Notes under the pieces: model-generated | What the model was told of the DNA's origin: nothing | The model's database searches: none | What the model saw: only the letters and a program-made list of their open reading frames with translations | NCBI GenBank assembly: GCA_035544895.1 | Contig: DASZZM010000049.1 | Location: 208,797 to 272,796, forward strand | Direction: 5' to 3' | DNA: 64,000 bases | DNA from: JASLEW01 sp035544895 | GTDB lineage: Bacteria; Acidobacteriota; Thermoanaerobaculia; Multivoradales; UBA5704 | Part shown: positions 31,402 through 40,716 of the stretch, piece by piece | How the letters are laid out: every line of letters starts with the position of its first letter | Numbering within the stretch: the stretch's first letter is position 1 | Program-made: the position numbers and the translations under genes

Positions 31402-34017
31402 CTACTCTCCGGCGGCCCCCCGGCGGTGGGACGGCGGCGGGACCCACAGCGCGGCCGCGGCGGCCAGCGCAAGCGCGGCGGAGAGGAGGCCGGCCACGAG
31501 CTCGGCCGGCCGGTAGAGCAGGTCGAGGGTGGTCTCCCCGGCCGCCAGCCAGGCGGCGACGAACGGTCCGTTGGCCAGCGAGGTCGGGTGAGGCCGGCCG
31601 CCGGCCAGCAGCTTCCAGCTGCCGTCCTGGTAGATGCTGCTGGCGAGGAGGCGCGGCTCGGCCAGGCGGGCGTGCGCGCGGATCTCCGCCGGCCGGAGGG
31701 CGATCAGGTCGAGCGACGAGGCGCCCGGATGAGACGCCGCCCAGCTCGGCGGCCCTCCCCGCACCGCGGCGGCCGCCGAGAAGTCGGCGATGCCGGCGGT
31801 GCAGGGGGACCAGACCGCCTGGCCGCAGCGGGCGCTGGCAGCGGGCAGGAACAGCCGCGCCAGCGCTCCGGGGCGCTCGTAGACCCAGGCTTCGGCGTTG
31901 CGGAACGCCGGGCGCAACGGCCAAGGCAGCCTGAACTTCGATTCCACCATCACCCAGCGCACTCCCAGCAACCCGTAGAGCGGGTCCTCGACCGATACGA
32001 AGCCGTCGGTGGCCCGCCAGGGAAAGGCGTCGATGCGGCCGATCGCTTCGAGATAGGCGGCCGGCTTGATGGGGTTGGAGCTGCGCGGATCGGCCAGGCC
32101 GTAGATCGACGGGATGTTGGCGCGCAGCGCGGGCCCCACGCCGGCCATGCGATGCCAGGGATCGAGGCGCTCGGCGATGAAGGCGATCGGGCGCATCCGT
32201 GGGTAGTAGAGGGCCGAGAGCACCGGGGGGTTGGCGGGAGCATGGATGGCCAGCAGCTCGCCGGCGACCAGGGCTGCTCCCGCCCACACCTGCCAGCCGC
32301 GGACCGTCTCTCCGCTCCACTCGGTAGCTCCTGTCGCCGCGCCCATCCCTCCGCTCCCCTCGCCGCCCTGCCGGACCCCGCGGCGGCGGACGAGGAGCCC
32401 TGCCGCGGCCGCGGCCAGCACGGCGAGCTGCAGGGCGAGGGTGCCGTGGCGCAGGCCGGCCAGCGCGCCGGGGTCGCGCGGGTTGGGGTGCGCCTGGTAG
32501 GCCCAGACGAGCAGCAGCGCGAGAGCCGCCGCGGCTGCCACGACCGGCAGGCGGGGCAGCCGGCCGCGCCGCCAGCGCTCCCAGGTGCAGCCGGCGGCAT
32601 AGGCGATGCAGAAGTCGAGCAGCAGCGAGACGCGGCTGTGGAAGCTCAGCGACTGGCGGACCACCGGCAGCGCCTCGAGGAGCTGGATGAGCCCCGGCGG
32701 GCGGGCCAGCACGACCAGGCAGGCCAGCGCCACCGCCAGCACGATTCTCTCCTCCGGAAAGCGCCACCCTCCCGGCACCCCAGTCTCCCCATCGGCCCAT
32801 GGCCCGGCCGCGCCGGCCTCCCCTGCGGCTGCCCCGCCGGCCCCCCCAGCCAGCCGTCGCGCTGCCCGCCGCGGCCCCCGCGCGCAGGCGACCAGGCAGG
32901 CCAGCAGCGCCGCGGTGCCGGCGAAGCCGGCGGCGTCCTCGTTGATGTTGCGGTTGCCCCAGTAGCTCCCGAAGCGGTTGTTGCCATAGGCGTTGGGGGC
33001 GGCGTTGGGAACCAGGCGCGCGACCAGCGCGCGTGCGCTCGCCGCCCGCTCCGCCGGCGTCCGCCACCCGGCCAGCGGGTCGGCGCGCTCGATCTCGGCA
33101 TGCCGCCATCGAAGGATGGCGACGCGCGCGGTTTGCGGGATGAAGGCCGCGGCCGGCAGCAGCACGGGCGCGGCCAGCGCGCCGCCGATGGCGCCGGCCG
33201 CCAGCCAGTCGCGCAGAACGCGCCGCCGCGCTCCAGCCGGGCAGGCGCGCAGCAGCGACAGGGCGAACAGTGCGCCCAGCAGGGCCACGTGCAGGCCGGT
33301 CTCCGGGTGGCCGACCAGCAGCGCCGCCGCCACCGCCGCTGCCAGCAGGGCGGCGTCACGGCGCGCGCCGCGCTGCGCCACCAGCACCAGGCCGTAGAGA
33401 AGGAGCGGCAGGAAGGTGGCCGAGCCGGCGAGCGGCCAACCGAGCGAGAGCTGCAAGAACCCCGACAGGCCGAAGGCGAGGCTGGCCCACAGCGCGGCCG
33501 TCTCGCCGAGCCCGCGGCGGCGCAGCAGCAGGTACATGAAGACCAGCGGCAGCAGCACGCGCAAGGCGGCCAGCATCCCGACCTCGGCGGGGACAGGGAA
33601 GGGGAGGACCAGCCAGACCAGCGGTTGCAGCGCCTGGCTCTGCGGATTGCCGAGCAGCGGCTCTCCGGCGCCCACCAGGTGATTCCATATGGGCCACTCC
33701 CCGGCGGCGAAGAGCGCGCGCACGCGCGCCAGCCAGGGAGTGATTTGCAGGATCAGATCGCTCTGCAACAGGTTGCCCGGGGGCGGTCCGGCGCCTTCCC
33801 ACATCAGCCGATAGGGCGGCACCTCGGTCAGGTAGCCGAGCGGCAGCAACACCCGCCCGGCGAAGAGGACCGCGCCGAAGAGGACGGCAAGCGCCGCCGC
33901 CCAGGCCAGCCAGCAGCGGCCGGGGATGGGGTCGAACCAGCGCCGCAACGTGGCGGCGAGCACGACCGCCAGCAGGGCGACGTAGAGCCCGGGAGCGAGC
34001 ATGGCGAGCACGGACAT
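31402..34017 (-). CDS. large polytopic membrane protein, YfhO-like
   Basis: 871 aa with many transmembrane helices across the first 550 residues and a final helix (about 835-860). First large loop: LQSDLILQITPWLARVRALF, then GEWPIWNHLVGAGEPLLGNP, which matches the YfhO/GT-C family loop (D-x-x-x-Q, W-N, G-x-P). The C-terminal extracytoplasmic domain has FRNAEAWVYERPGALARLFL and IDAFPWRATDG-type segments. YfhO-like proteins take part in glycosylation of cell-wall polymers such as lipoteichoic acid in Gram-positives; the role in this lineage is unknown. No Shine-Dalgarno is seen at ATG 34017. Confidence 0.78.
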   Translation of the reverse strand: MSVLAMLAPGLYVALLAVVLAATLRRWFDPIPGRCWLAWAAALAVLFGAVLFAGRVLLPLGYLTEVPPYRLMWEGAGPPPGNLLQSDLILQITPWLARVRALFAAGEWPIWNHLVGAGEPLLGNPQSQALQPLVWLVLPFPVPAEVGMLAALRVLLPLVFMYLLLRRRGLGETAALWASLAFGLSGFLQLSLGWPLAGSATFLPLLLYGLVLVAQRGARRDAALLAAAVAAALLVGHPETGLHVALLGALFALSLLRACPAGARRRVLRDWLAAGAIGGALAAPVLLPAAAFIPQTARVAILRWRHAEIERADPLAGWRTPAERAASARALVARLVPNAAPNAYGNNRFGSYWGNRNINEDAAGFAGTAALLACLVACARGPRRAARRLAGGAGGAAAGEAGAAGPWADGETGVPGGWRFPEERIVLAVALACLVVLARPPGLIQLLEALPVVRQSLSFHSRVSLLLDFCIAYAAGCTWERWRRGRLPRLPVVAAAAALALLLVWAYQAHPNPRDPGALAGLRHGTLALQLAVLAAAAAGLLVRRRGVRQGGEGSGGMGAATGATEWSGETVRGWQVWAGAALVAGELLAIHAPANPPVLSALYYPRMRPIAFIAERLDPWHRMAGVGPALRANIPSIYGLADPRSSNPIKPAAYLEAIGRIDAFPWRATDGFVSVEDPLYGLLGVRWVMVESKFRLPWPLRPAFRNAEAWVYERPGALARLFLPAASARCGQAVWSPCTAGIADFSAAAAVRGGPPSWAASHPGASSLDLIALRPAEIRAHARLAEPRLLASSIYQDGSWKLLAGGRPHPTSLANGPFVAAWLAAGETTLDLLYRPAELVAGLLSAALALAAAAALWVPPPSHRRGAAGE

Positions 34018-34107
34018 GATCGGGTGGGGGTTAAGCTATCATCGCGCGTGGTGCGCCCCCTGTCTGTAAGCGATCCTCGTTGCGTTCTTCCGTGGAGGAC
34101 CTGTCCA

Positions 34108-36318
34108 GTGCGCCAGATCCGCTCGCCGCTCGCCGCGCTCCTCGTCTGCCTGGTCGGCCTGCTCTCGCCTGCCGCCGCCGCGCCGGCTCCGCCCGCGGCG
34201 GCGTCCGCTCGATCAACCGCGCCGGTTCCACCCGCGGAGCCCGCCTCGCCCGCCGCGTCCGCCTCGGGTCCACACCCATTCACCGCGGTCGATTTGCACT
34301 CCATGGAGCGCGTCGCCGACCCGCAGCCGTCGCCGCGCGGCGACCGGGTGGCGTTCACGCTGCGCGTCTCCGACTTTGCCGCCAACCGCGGCAAGACCGA
34401 CCTGTGGATCGTCAACCTCGACGGCAGCGGCCTGCTGCGCCTTACCGGCGACGGCGGCGCCAGCAACCCGCGCTGGTCACCCGACGGCGGCAGCCTCTAT
34501 TTCCTCTACGGCAAGTCGGGCTCGACGCAGGTCTGGCGCTTCTCGCCCGCGCCCGCCGCGTCCGCTGCCGCCGGCGCCTCCGGCGCCCCCGGCCCCCCCA
34601 GGACATTCGGCGCGCAACCCGTCCAGGTGACCAGCCTGCCTCTCGACGTGTCGAGCTTCATCGTCTCCCGCGACGGCCAGCGGCTCGCGCTCAGCATGGA
34701 CGTCTTTCCCGATTGCTCGTCGCTCGCCTGCACGGCGGAGCGGATCGCCGCGCGCGACAAGAGCACGGTCAAGGCCCGCCTCTACCCGGACGGCGGCGGC
34801 TTCGTGCGCCACTGGGACGCCTGGGCGGACGGGCGGCGCTCCCACCTCTTCGTGCTGCCGCTGTCCGGCGGCGCCGCCGGACAGCCGGTCGATGTCATGC
34901 GGGGCATGGTGGCCGACGCGCCGTCGAAGCCGTTCGGCGGCACCGAGGAGTACACCTTCTCGCCGGATGGCCGCACTCTGGTCTTCGCCGCGCGCGACGC
35001 CGGCCGGCAGGAGCCCTGGTCGACCAACTTCGACCTCTACCAGGCGCCGGTGGACGGCTCGCGGCCGCCGCAGGACCTGACGGCCGCCAACCTCGCCTGG
35101 GACACTTATCCGGTCTTTTCGCCGGACGGCAGGACACTGGCCTATGCCGCGATGACGCGGCCGGGCTTCGAGGCCGACCGCTTCCACATCGTGGTGCGCG
35201 ACCTGGCGAGCGGCCGCGAGCGGACCGTGGCCGCGTCCTGGGACCGCTCGGCCGGTCCCCTCCTCCTTTCGGCCGACGGCCGCACTCTCTACACCACGAC
35301 CGAGGACCTCGGTCAGGCGCCTCTCTTTGCCATCGACGTCGCCTCCGGCGAGGTGCGCAAGGTGGTCGCCCAGGGGCATGTCGAGGCGCCTGCCCTGGCG
35401 GGCGACCGCCTGGTCTTCACCCTCGACCACTTCCGCTCACCGGCCGAGATCTACAGCGCGCGCCCCGACGGCTCGGACCTCCGGCCGGTCACGGCGATCA
35501 ATCGCGGCAGGCTTGCTACCCTCCAGCTGGGCGAGCCCGAGCAGTTCCAGTTCAGCGGAGCCAACGGCGACACGGTCTACGGCTGGGTCTTCAAGCCCGC
35601 CGTCTTTGTCCCGGGAATGAAGTACCCGGTGGCCCTCCTCATCCACGGCGGACCCCAGGGCTCCTTCGACAACCACTTCCACTACCGCTGGAATCCACAG
35701 GTCTACGCGGGGGCCGGCTACAGCGTGGTGATGGTCGACTTCCACGGCTCGACCGGGTACGGGCAGGCCTTCACCGACGCCATCCGCAACGACTGGGGGG
35801 GAAAGCCCCTGGTCGACCTGCAGAAGGGCCTGGCGGCGGCGCTGGCGCGTTATCCCTGGCTCGACGGCGACCGGACCTGCGCGCTGGGAGCCTCCTACGG
35901 CGGATTCATGATCTATTGGATCGCCGGCAACTGGCCCGACCGTTTCCGCTGCCTGGTCTCCCACGACGGCGTCTTCGACCAGCGGATGGCGTACTACGCC
36001 ACCGAGGAGCTGTGGTTCCCGGAATGGGAGCACGGCGGTCCTTACTGGCAGAGTCCCGAAGCCTACGAGCGCGACAACCCGGCGCGATTCGTCGAGCGCT
36101 GGCGCGCTCCGATGCTGGTGGTGCACGGCAGCCACGACTATCGTTTGCCCGAGACCCAGGGTCTGGCGGCGTTCACCGTCCTCCAGCGCAAAGGCATCCC
36201 CAGCGAGCTCCTCTCCTTCCCGGACGAGAACCACTGGGTGCAGAAGCCGGCCAACAGCGTGCTCTGGCACCGCACCGTGCTGGACTGGCTCGATCGCTGG
36301 CTCAAGGGCGCCCCCTAA
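34108..36318 (+). CDS. secreted S9 family prolyl-oligopeptidase/acylaminoacyl-peptidase
   Basis: 736 aa from GTG 34108 with GGAGG about 9 nt upstream. Signal peptide about 5-25 (SPLAALLVCLVGLLSPAAA), then a Pro/Ala linker. Residues about 55-480 form a WD40/TolB-like propeller (MERVADPQPSPRGDRVAFTL, repeated SPDGRTLVF-type strands). The alpha/beta-hydrolase domain carries the full triad: Ser596 in GASYGGF, Asp677 in GSHDYRLP and His709 in DENHWV. It degrades short peptides in the periplasm and complements the S46, S8 and M13 enzymes of the region. Confidence 0.9.
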   Translation: MRQIRSPLAALLVCLVGLLSPAAAAPAPPAAASARSTAPVPPAEPASPAASASGPHPFTAVDLHSMERVADPQPSPRGDRVAFTLRVSDFAANRGKTDLWIVNLDGSGLLRLTGDGGASNPRWSPDGGSLYFLYGKSGSTQVWRFSPAPAASAAAGASGAPGPPRTFGAQPVQVTSLPLDVSSFIVSRDGQRLALSMDVFPDCSSLACTAERIAARDKSTVKARLYPDGGGFVRHWDAWADGRRSHLFVLPLSGGAAGQPVDVMRGMVADAPSKPFGGTEEYTFSPDGRTLVFAARDAGRQEPWSTNFDLYQAPVDGSRPPQDLTAANLAWDTYPVFSPDGRTLAYAAMTRPGFEADRFHIVVRDLASGRERTVAASWDRSAGPLLLSADGRTLYTTTEDLGQAPLFAIDVASGEVRKVVAQGHVEAPALAGDRLVFTLDHFRSPAEIYSARPDGSDLRPVTAINRGRLATLQLGEPEQFQFSGANGDTVYGWVFKPAVFVPGMKYPVALLIHGGPQGSFDNHFHYRWNPQVYAGAGYSVVMVDFHGSTGYGQAFTDAIRNDWGGKPLVDLQKGLAAALARYPWLDGDRTCALGASYGGFMIYWIAGNWPDRFRCLVSHDGVFDQRMAYYATEELWFPEWEHGGPYWQSPEAYERDNPARFVERWRAPMLVVHGSHDYRLPETQGLAAFTVLQRKGIPSELLSFPDENHWVQKPANSVLWHRTVLDWLDRWLKGAP

Positions 36319-36319
36319 G

Positions 36320-36372
36320 CCGCGCGCAGAGCGCGCGGCGTTCCAATCGAACCGCGCGCACTGAGCGCGCGG
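36320..36372 (+). repeat. two tandem stem-loop units downstream of the S9 peptidase
   Basis: CCGCGCGC-AGA-GCGCGCGG at 36320-36338 and CCGCGCGC-ACTGA-GCGCGCGG at 36352-36372, each a perfect 8-bp stem, with a similar spacer (GCGTTCCAATC). A further GC palindrome follows. They start 1 nt after the stop codon and may end transcription or stabilise the mRNA; no T-run follows. Confidence 0.6.
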
Positions 36373-36563
36373 CGTTCTGATCGCCCGCGCGCCGACCGCC
36401 GCGCGGCGGCGGCTGTCTCACTTCGCGCGCTCAAGTGCGAATTTAGATCAATTGTGCGTTATCCCTCGGCGGCTCTCGCTTTGTCTTGAAAAGGCAGCCA
36501 GCGGCAACAGTCTTATAAAGGGAGGCACAGGCCAGATCACGGCAGGCAGGAATTACTTTTTTT

Positions 36564-37964
36564 ATGAGTTTACCGTACGTCCCCAGGCGCCTGCGGGCCC
36601 TGCATCCGCTGATCGATGGCGATGGCTCGTGCAGCCTGGTCTACGATCTCGAGCGCGTGGCAGTGGTCGAGGTGCCCGACGATCTCCAGTTCTATGTCGC
36701 CCCCGCGCTCGAGACCGGCGATCTCGACGAAGACTTGCTGAGCTGGCTGGTGAGCGAGGACCTGCTTACCGTCGAGAGCTGGACGGACTGGGAATCGGGA
36801 ATGGCCGGGCAGCCGCGGATCGAGGACGAGATCCATGGCTGGCTCGAACCGCTCGCCGAGGAGACCGCCGGCAAGACCCTCGACCTGCTGTTCAAGCGCG
36901 GCTTCGGCTGCTCGCGCGTCACCATCCACCTCGACTGGCCGGGCTCCTCTCGGCGTCCGGGCTCCGGCGAGGGCATCGACCGCGCTAACTGTCTCGAGCT
37001 CATCGAGTGCATCGAGCGAAGCGAGCGCATCGAGTACATCGAGCGGATCGTCGTGGATGCGACCCGCCGAGCCGCCCTTTTGCACCAGGAGATCGCCTTC
37101 GAGCTGGCGCTCGCCCCCTCCCAGGTGACGCCCGAGCTGGCGTGCGCGCTGGCCGGCTACCCCCTTCAGCTGCGGCTGCGCTGCGGCCAGTCCGAGCTCT
37201 CCGGTCAGCCGGCCGCAGCCGTGCACCAGCCCTGGCTTGCGGCGGAAGCGCCGGTCCGCATCCTGCTCGACCGCATGCCCGACGCGCTGACCGTGCAGTG
37301 CGCCCTCGCCGGGCCGATGCGCGTTCTCGAGCTCTGGGATTGGGCCAGGCGGGTGGGAATCCGTCATCTCGACGCCGTCCGCTTCGAGGAGCCCACGGCG
37401 CCGGCTCCCGGAAAACGCGCTCTGCCGCCTCCGCGGGCATCGCGGCCGCGCGACTTCCGCAACGATCTGCTGGCCATCTGCGAGGAGATCTGTGCGGACC
37501 TCGAGGCCCGGCGCCGGCCAATCGACTTCCAGCCGCTCTGGCGCATCGTGCGCCGGCTGGCCCGCGGCGAGCACCCCATGGATTTGCCATCTCGCACGGC
37601 CTCCACGGCCTCAGTCATCGGGCCCCAGGCTGGAAGAGCCCGCTGCTCAGACCTCTCTTCATGCACCTCGGCGGATGGCGCCGCCGACTACGAAGAGGGC
37701 CTCCTTCCCTGCCACGCCTGCTGGGCGCGCTTGCTGTGCAGCCACAGCGTCTACGTGGCCTCCCCGCTTGCCGGCGAGGATCCCCGCGCCCCCTCCGAAG
37801 AGCGCTGCGCCTTCTGGCTGGCCGAAGTCGAAGTGGCGCTCCGTCTCTACCATCGCCTCGCCCAGATCGACCCCATCCAGCTCCTTCGCCTCGTCGACCT
37901 TCCCGCCCGCCTTCCCGCCGTCCCCCTCCTCCGCGGCCCCGCCCCGACGTCGAAGCCTTCTTAG
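36564..37964 (+). CDS. SPASM-type protein without a recognisable radical-SAM core (peptide-maturase relative)
   Basis: 466 aa. The N-terminus (SCSLVYDLERVAVVEVPDDL, then LLSWLVSEDLLTVESW) resembles the leader-binding region of radical-SAM peptide maturases. The C-terminus (LLPCHACWARLLCSHSVY, later RCAFWLAEVEVALRLYHRL) matches the SPASM signature C-x2-CWAR-x2-C and its trailing helix. The central part, where CX3CX2C should bind the Fe-S cluster, has no such motif; the few Cys (FGCSRV, ANCLEL, IECIER) are scattered. It may be a pseudoenzyme or auxiliary subunit. The ATG directly follows a T-run, and a ribosome site is not obvious. No precursor peptide was identified nearby. Confidence 0.6.
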   Translation: MSLPYVPRRLRALHPLIDGDGSCSLVYDLERVAVVEVPDDLQFYVAPALETGDLDEDLLSWLVSEDLLTVESWTDWESGMAGQPRIEDEIHGWLEPLAEETAGKTLDLLFKRGFGCSRVTIHLDWPGSSRRPGSGEGIDRANCLELIECIERSERIEYIERIVVDATRRAALLHQEIAFELALAPSQVTPELACALAGYPLQLRLRCGQSELSGQPAAAVHQPWLAAEAPVRILLDRMPDALTVQCALAGPMRVLELWDWARRVGIRHLDAVRFEEPTAPAPGKRALPPPRASRPRDFRNDLLAICEEICADLEARRRPIDFQPLWRIVRRLARGEHPMDLPSRTASTASVIGPQAGRARCSDLSSCTSADGAADYEEGLLPCHACWARLLCSHSVYVASPLAGEDPRAPSEERCAFWLAEVEVALRLYHRLAQIDPIQLLRLVDLPARLPAVPLLRGPAPTSKPS

Positions 37965-38028
37965 TTGCGACCAGTAGTGCCGACCTGAAGGATGTAGCGG
38001 CGCTGCGACTCGGCCGTGGAGGACTACT

Positions 38029-38162
38029 CGAAGAATCTATCGGATCGCCCCCCGCAACCCCTCGCGGATCCCCTTCCCGGCTCTTCGAAGCCGCCGGGTC
38101 CCTGCCCGGCGGCGCCGGGGGGGAAGGGGACGCCCCCACCCTCTCGCGGACTTTCGTTCTAA
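38029..38162 (-). repeat. dispersed hairpin repeat, copy D (inverted, with extra stem)
   Basis: Read on the minus strand it gives TTAGAACGAAAGTCC, the core GGTGGGGGCGTCCCC, both arms, GGGGTTGCGGGGGG and a GATCCGATAG tail, as in copies A and B. An extra hairpin (GCCGCCGGG/CCCGGCGGC) is inserted between the arms. It lies between the SPASM-type gene and recN, just ahead of the recN start. Confidence 0.75.
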
Positions 38163-38200
38163 GGCACCTACCCTCGAAGCTCTGCTAAGATCTGCTTCTC

Positions 38201-39922
38201 TTGCTGCGCGAGCTCCACGTCCGCAATCTCGCCGTGCTGGAAGAGGCGTCGGTTGCCTTCGGCGAGGGTCTCAACGTCCTCTCCGGCGAGACCGGCGCCG
38301 GCAAGTCGATCGTGGTCGACTCGCTCTCGCTGCTGGCGGGCGCCCGCGCGAGCGGCGACCTGATCCGCAGCGGCGCCGAGGCGCTGACCGTCTCGGGCGT
38401 CTTCGCGCCGGCCGGCGCGGAGTGGCGGCGCATCCTTGCCGCGGCGGGGCTCGAGCTCGAAGGCGACGAAGTCCTGGTGCGCCGCGAGATCGGCCGCAAC
38501 GGCCGCAACCGCGTCTTCGTCAACGACCAGCCGACCACCCTGCGCCTGCTCGCCGACCTGGCGCCGCACCTGCTGCGCATCCACGGCCAGCGCGACGAGC
38601 TCGACCTGACAGCCTCCGACCTGCAGCGGGCCTGGCTGGACCGCAGCGGCGGCGAAGCCGCCGAGCCGCTCCTCGCGCGCACCGCCGCCGCCTACGAGAC
38701 CTATACGCGGCTGGCCGTCCGCCTGGAGCGCGCCGGCGGAGACGACCGGGCGCGCCGCGAGCGCATCGAGCTGTTGCGCTTCCACGCCGGCGAGATCGAT
38801 GCCGCGCGGCCGCGCGCCGGCGAGGACCACGAGCTGCGCCGGGAGCGGGAGGTGCTGCGCCATCTCGAAGCCATCACCCGGTCGCTCGGCACCGCCTTCT
38901 CGCTGCTCTTCGAGGAGGAGGGCTCGGCGGTCGAGCGGGCGGCCAGGAGCGAGGGCCTGCTCGGCGAGGTGGCGGTGTGGGAGCCGCAGGCCGCCGAATG
39001 GGCGGCCGAGCTCGCCGAGCTGCGCATCCGCCTCGGCGAGCTGGCCGACGCCCTGCGCCGTCGCCTGGATGGGCTCGACGCCGATCCCGGCCGCCTCGAC
39101 GCGGTCGAAGAACGCCTGGCGCTTCTCGAGCGGCTCTGCCGGCGCCACGGCGGCGACGTGGCCGCGGTGCTGGCGCGCCGGGCCGAGATCGATGCCGAGC
39201 TCGCCGAGCTCGCAGGCGACGCCGAGAACCAGGAAGAGCTGCAGACCCGCGTCGAGGCCGCGCTCGCCGACTACCGCGAGGCGGCGCAGGCGCTGTCGCG
39301 GGAGCGGGCGGAGTGGGGCAAGGCCCTGGCCGCTGGAATCGAAAGCGAGCTCCAAGACCTCGGGCTCGGCCGCGCCCGCCTCGGCGTCGCCCTCTCGCAC
39401 CGGCGGCGGGTGGACAGCCCACTGGCGGCCGGCGGCGAGCCGATCGATTTCGGACGCGAGGGCATCGACCAGGTGACCTTCCTGTTCGCTCCCAATCCAG
39501 GCGAGGAGCCGCGGCCTCTCGCCCGCATCGCTTCGGGCGGCGAGCTGTCGCGCCTGCACCTGGCCTTGCAGCTCGCGGCGCGCGGCGAGACGGAGGCCGG
39601 CAGGCCCACCCTGGTCTTCGACGAGGTGGATTCCGGGATCGGCGGCGCCGAGGCGGCGGCGCTGGGGCGCAAGCTGCAACGCCTCGCGGCGCGAGGCCAG
39701 ATCCTGGTCGTCACCCACCTGCCCCAGGTCGCCAGCCACGCCGACCGGCACTTCAAGGTGAGCAAGCGCATCCATTCCGGGCGCACCAGCGTCAAGGTCG
39801 AGGCGCTGCCTCCGCGGGCGCGGGTCGAGGAGGTGGCCCGCATGCTCGCCGGCGAGCGCTTGACGCCGCTCTCCCTCTCCCACGCCGAGGAGCTGATCGC
39901 CGGTGCCGCGCGAGCCAGCTGA
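38201..39922 (+). CDS. recN: DNA repair protein RecN
   Basis: 573 aa from a TTG start (MLRELHVRNLAVLEEA), which aligns with the usual RecN N-terminus. SMC-like ATPase: Walker A GETGAGKS at 29-36, long central coiled coil (about 150-380), ABC signature ARIASGGELSRLHLALQ and Walker B TLVFDEVDSGIGG, then VVTHLPQVASHAD. RecN holds broken DNA ends during recombinational double-strand-break repair. Length is normal. No Shine-Dalgarno is obvious, and repeat copy D ends 38 bp upstream. Its end overlaps the next gene by 20 bp. Confidence 0.95.
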   Translation: MLRELHVRNLAVLEEASVAFGEGLNVLSGETGAGKSIVVDSLSLLAGARASGDLIRSGAEALTVSGVFAPAGAEWRRILAAAGLELEGDEVLVRREIGRNGRNRVFVNDQPTTLRLLADLAPHLLRIHGQRDELDLTASDLQRAWLDRSGGEAAEPLLARTAAAYETYTRLAVRLERAGGDDRARRERIELLRFHAGEIDAARPRAGEDHELRREREVLRHLEAITRSLGTAFSLLFEEEGSAVERAARSEGLLGEVAVWEPQAAEWAAELAELRIRLGELADALRRRLDGLDADPGRLDAVEERLALLERLCRRHGGDVAAVLARRAEIDAELAELAGDAENQEELQTRVEAALADYREAAQALSRERAEWGKALAAGIESELQDLGLGRARLGVALSHRRRVDSPLAAGGEPIDFGREGIDQVTFLFAPNPGEEPRPLARIASGGELSRLHLALQLAARGETEAGRPTLVFDEVDSGIGGAEAAALGRKLQRLAARGQILVVTHLPQVASHADRHFKVSKRIHSGRTSVKVEALPPRARVEEVARMLAGERLTPLSLSHAEELIAGAARAS

Positions 39923-40604
39923 TGCCTCCCTGCCGCCCTTCTGGCGGCCGGGAGACCCGGTCGAGCCGCTGGTCCGCCTGCTCGATCGCGGCGGCGTCCT
40001 GGCCATTCCCAGCGAGTCGAGCTACGGTCTGGGCGTCGATCCGCTCAGCCGCGAGGGCGTAGAGGCGGTCTATCGCATCAAAGGCCGCGAAGCCGGCAAG
40101 CCGCTGCCGGTCGTGGTGGCCGACCTCGCGCAGCTCAGGCGCTTGGGGATTGCTTCCGACCTCCCTATACTGAGGCTCCTTTCGGCCCTCTGGCCAGCGG
40201 CGCTCTCGGCGGTGTTGCCGCTCGCGGGGCCGCCGCCCCCCGCGGCGGTGGCGGCGGCGGCAGGCACCGGGAGCCTGGCGGTGCGCATCCCCGGACACCG
40301 GGGCCTGCGCGCGCTGCTGGCGGAGCTGGGGCGCGGCCTGACCGCGACCAGCGCCAACCGCAGCGGCGGCGAGCCGGCGCTCGACGCGCCGGCGGCAGCG
40401 CGGCTGCTGGCCGGCGAGGATGCGATGGTGGTGGACGCCGGGTTGCTGCCCGGCGGGCCGCCCTCGACGCTGGTGGCGCCGGCCGGCCCCCCTGCGGACG
40501 GCGCGGGCGGCGGGGACGGGGCCCTCAGGGTGTTGCGCGCCGGAAGCTTTCCGCTCGAGCGTTTGCGCGAGCGGCTGGTGCGGAATGACCGCCACGGGGG
40601 TTGA
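39903..40604 (+). CDS. tsaC: L-threonylcarbamoyladenylate synthase (Sua5/YciO/YrdC family)
   Basis: 233 aa from GTG 39903, overlapping the recN end by 20 bp in another frame. YrdC fold: GGVLAIPSESSYGLGVDP at the active-site start, the basic motif RIKGREAGKPLPVVV, LAVRIPGH and TATSANRSGGEPA (SxN). It makes threonylcarbamoyl-AMP from threonine, bicarbonate and ATP for t6A37 modification of ANN-decoding tRNAs. The insertion around 115-122 is Pro/Ala-rich. A housekeeping role is likely, although a YciO-type paralogue cannot be excluded. Confidence 0.87.
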   Translation: MPREPADASLPPFWRPGDPVEPLVRLLDRGGVLAIPSESSYGLGVDPLSREGVEAVYRIKGREAGKPLPVVVADLAQLRRLGIASDLPILRLLSALWPAALSAVLPLAGPPPPAAVAAAAGTGSLAVRIPGHRGLRALLAELGRGLTATSANRSGGEPALDAPAAARLLAGEDAMVVDAGLLPGGPPSTLVAPAGPPADGAGGGDGALRVLRAGSFPLERLRERLVRNDRHGG

Positions 40605-40716
40605 GCGGGAATCGGCCGGGACGTGCGGCGGGACCGCCGCCTGCGGCGGGAAGACGGCACGCCCCCAAGCGGTTGTGCTGGGCAGGCAAAGGTAGTAGTC
40701 TCGCGGAGAAGCTGGC

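Noticed and set aside
31282..34107. Open extension of the S9 peptidase frame far upstream
   Set aside because: It is antisense to the methyltransferase and YfhO-like genes; signal peptide and ribosome site place the start at 34108.
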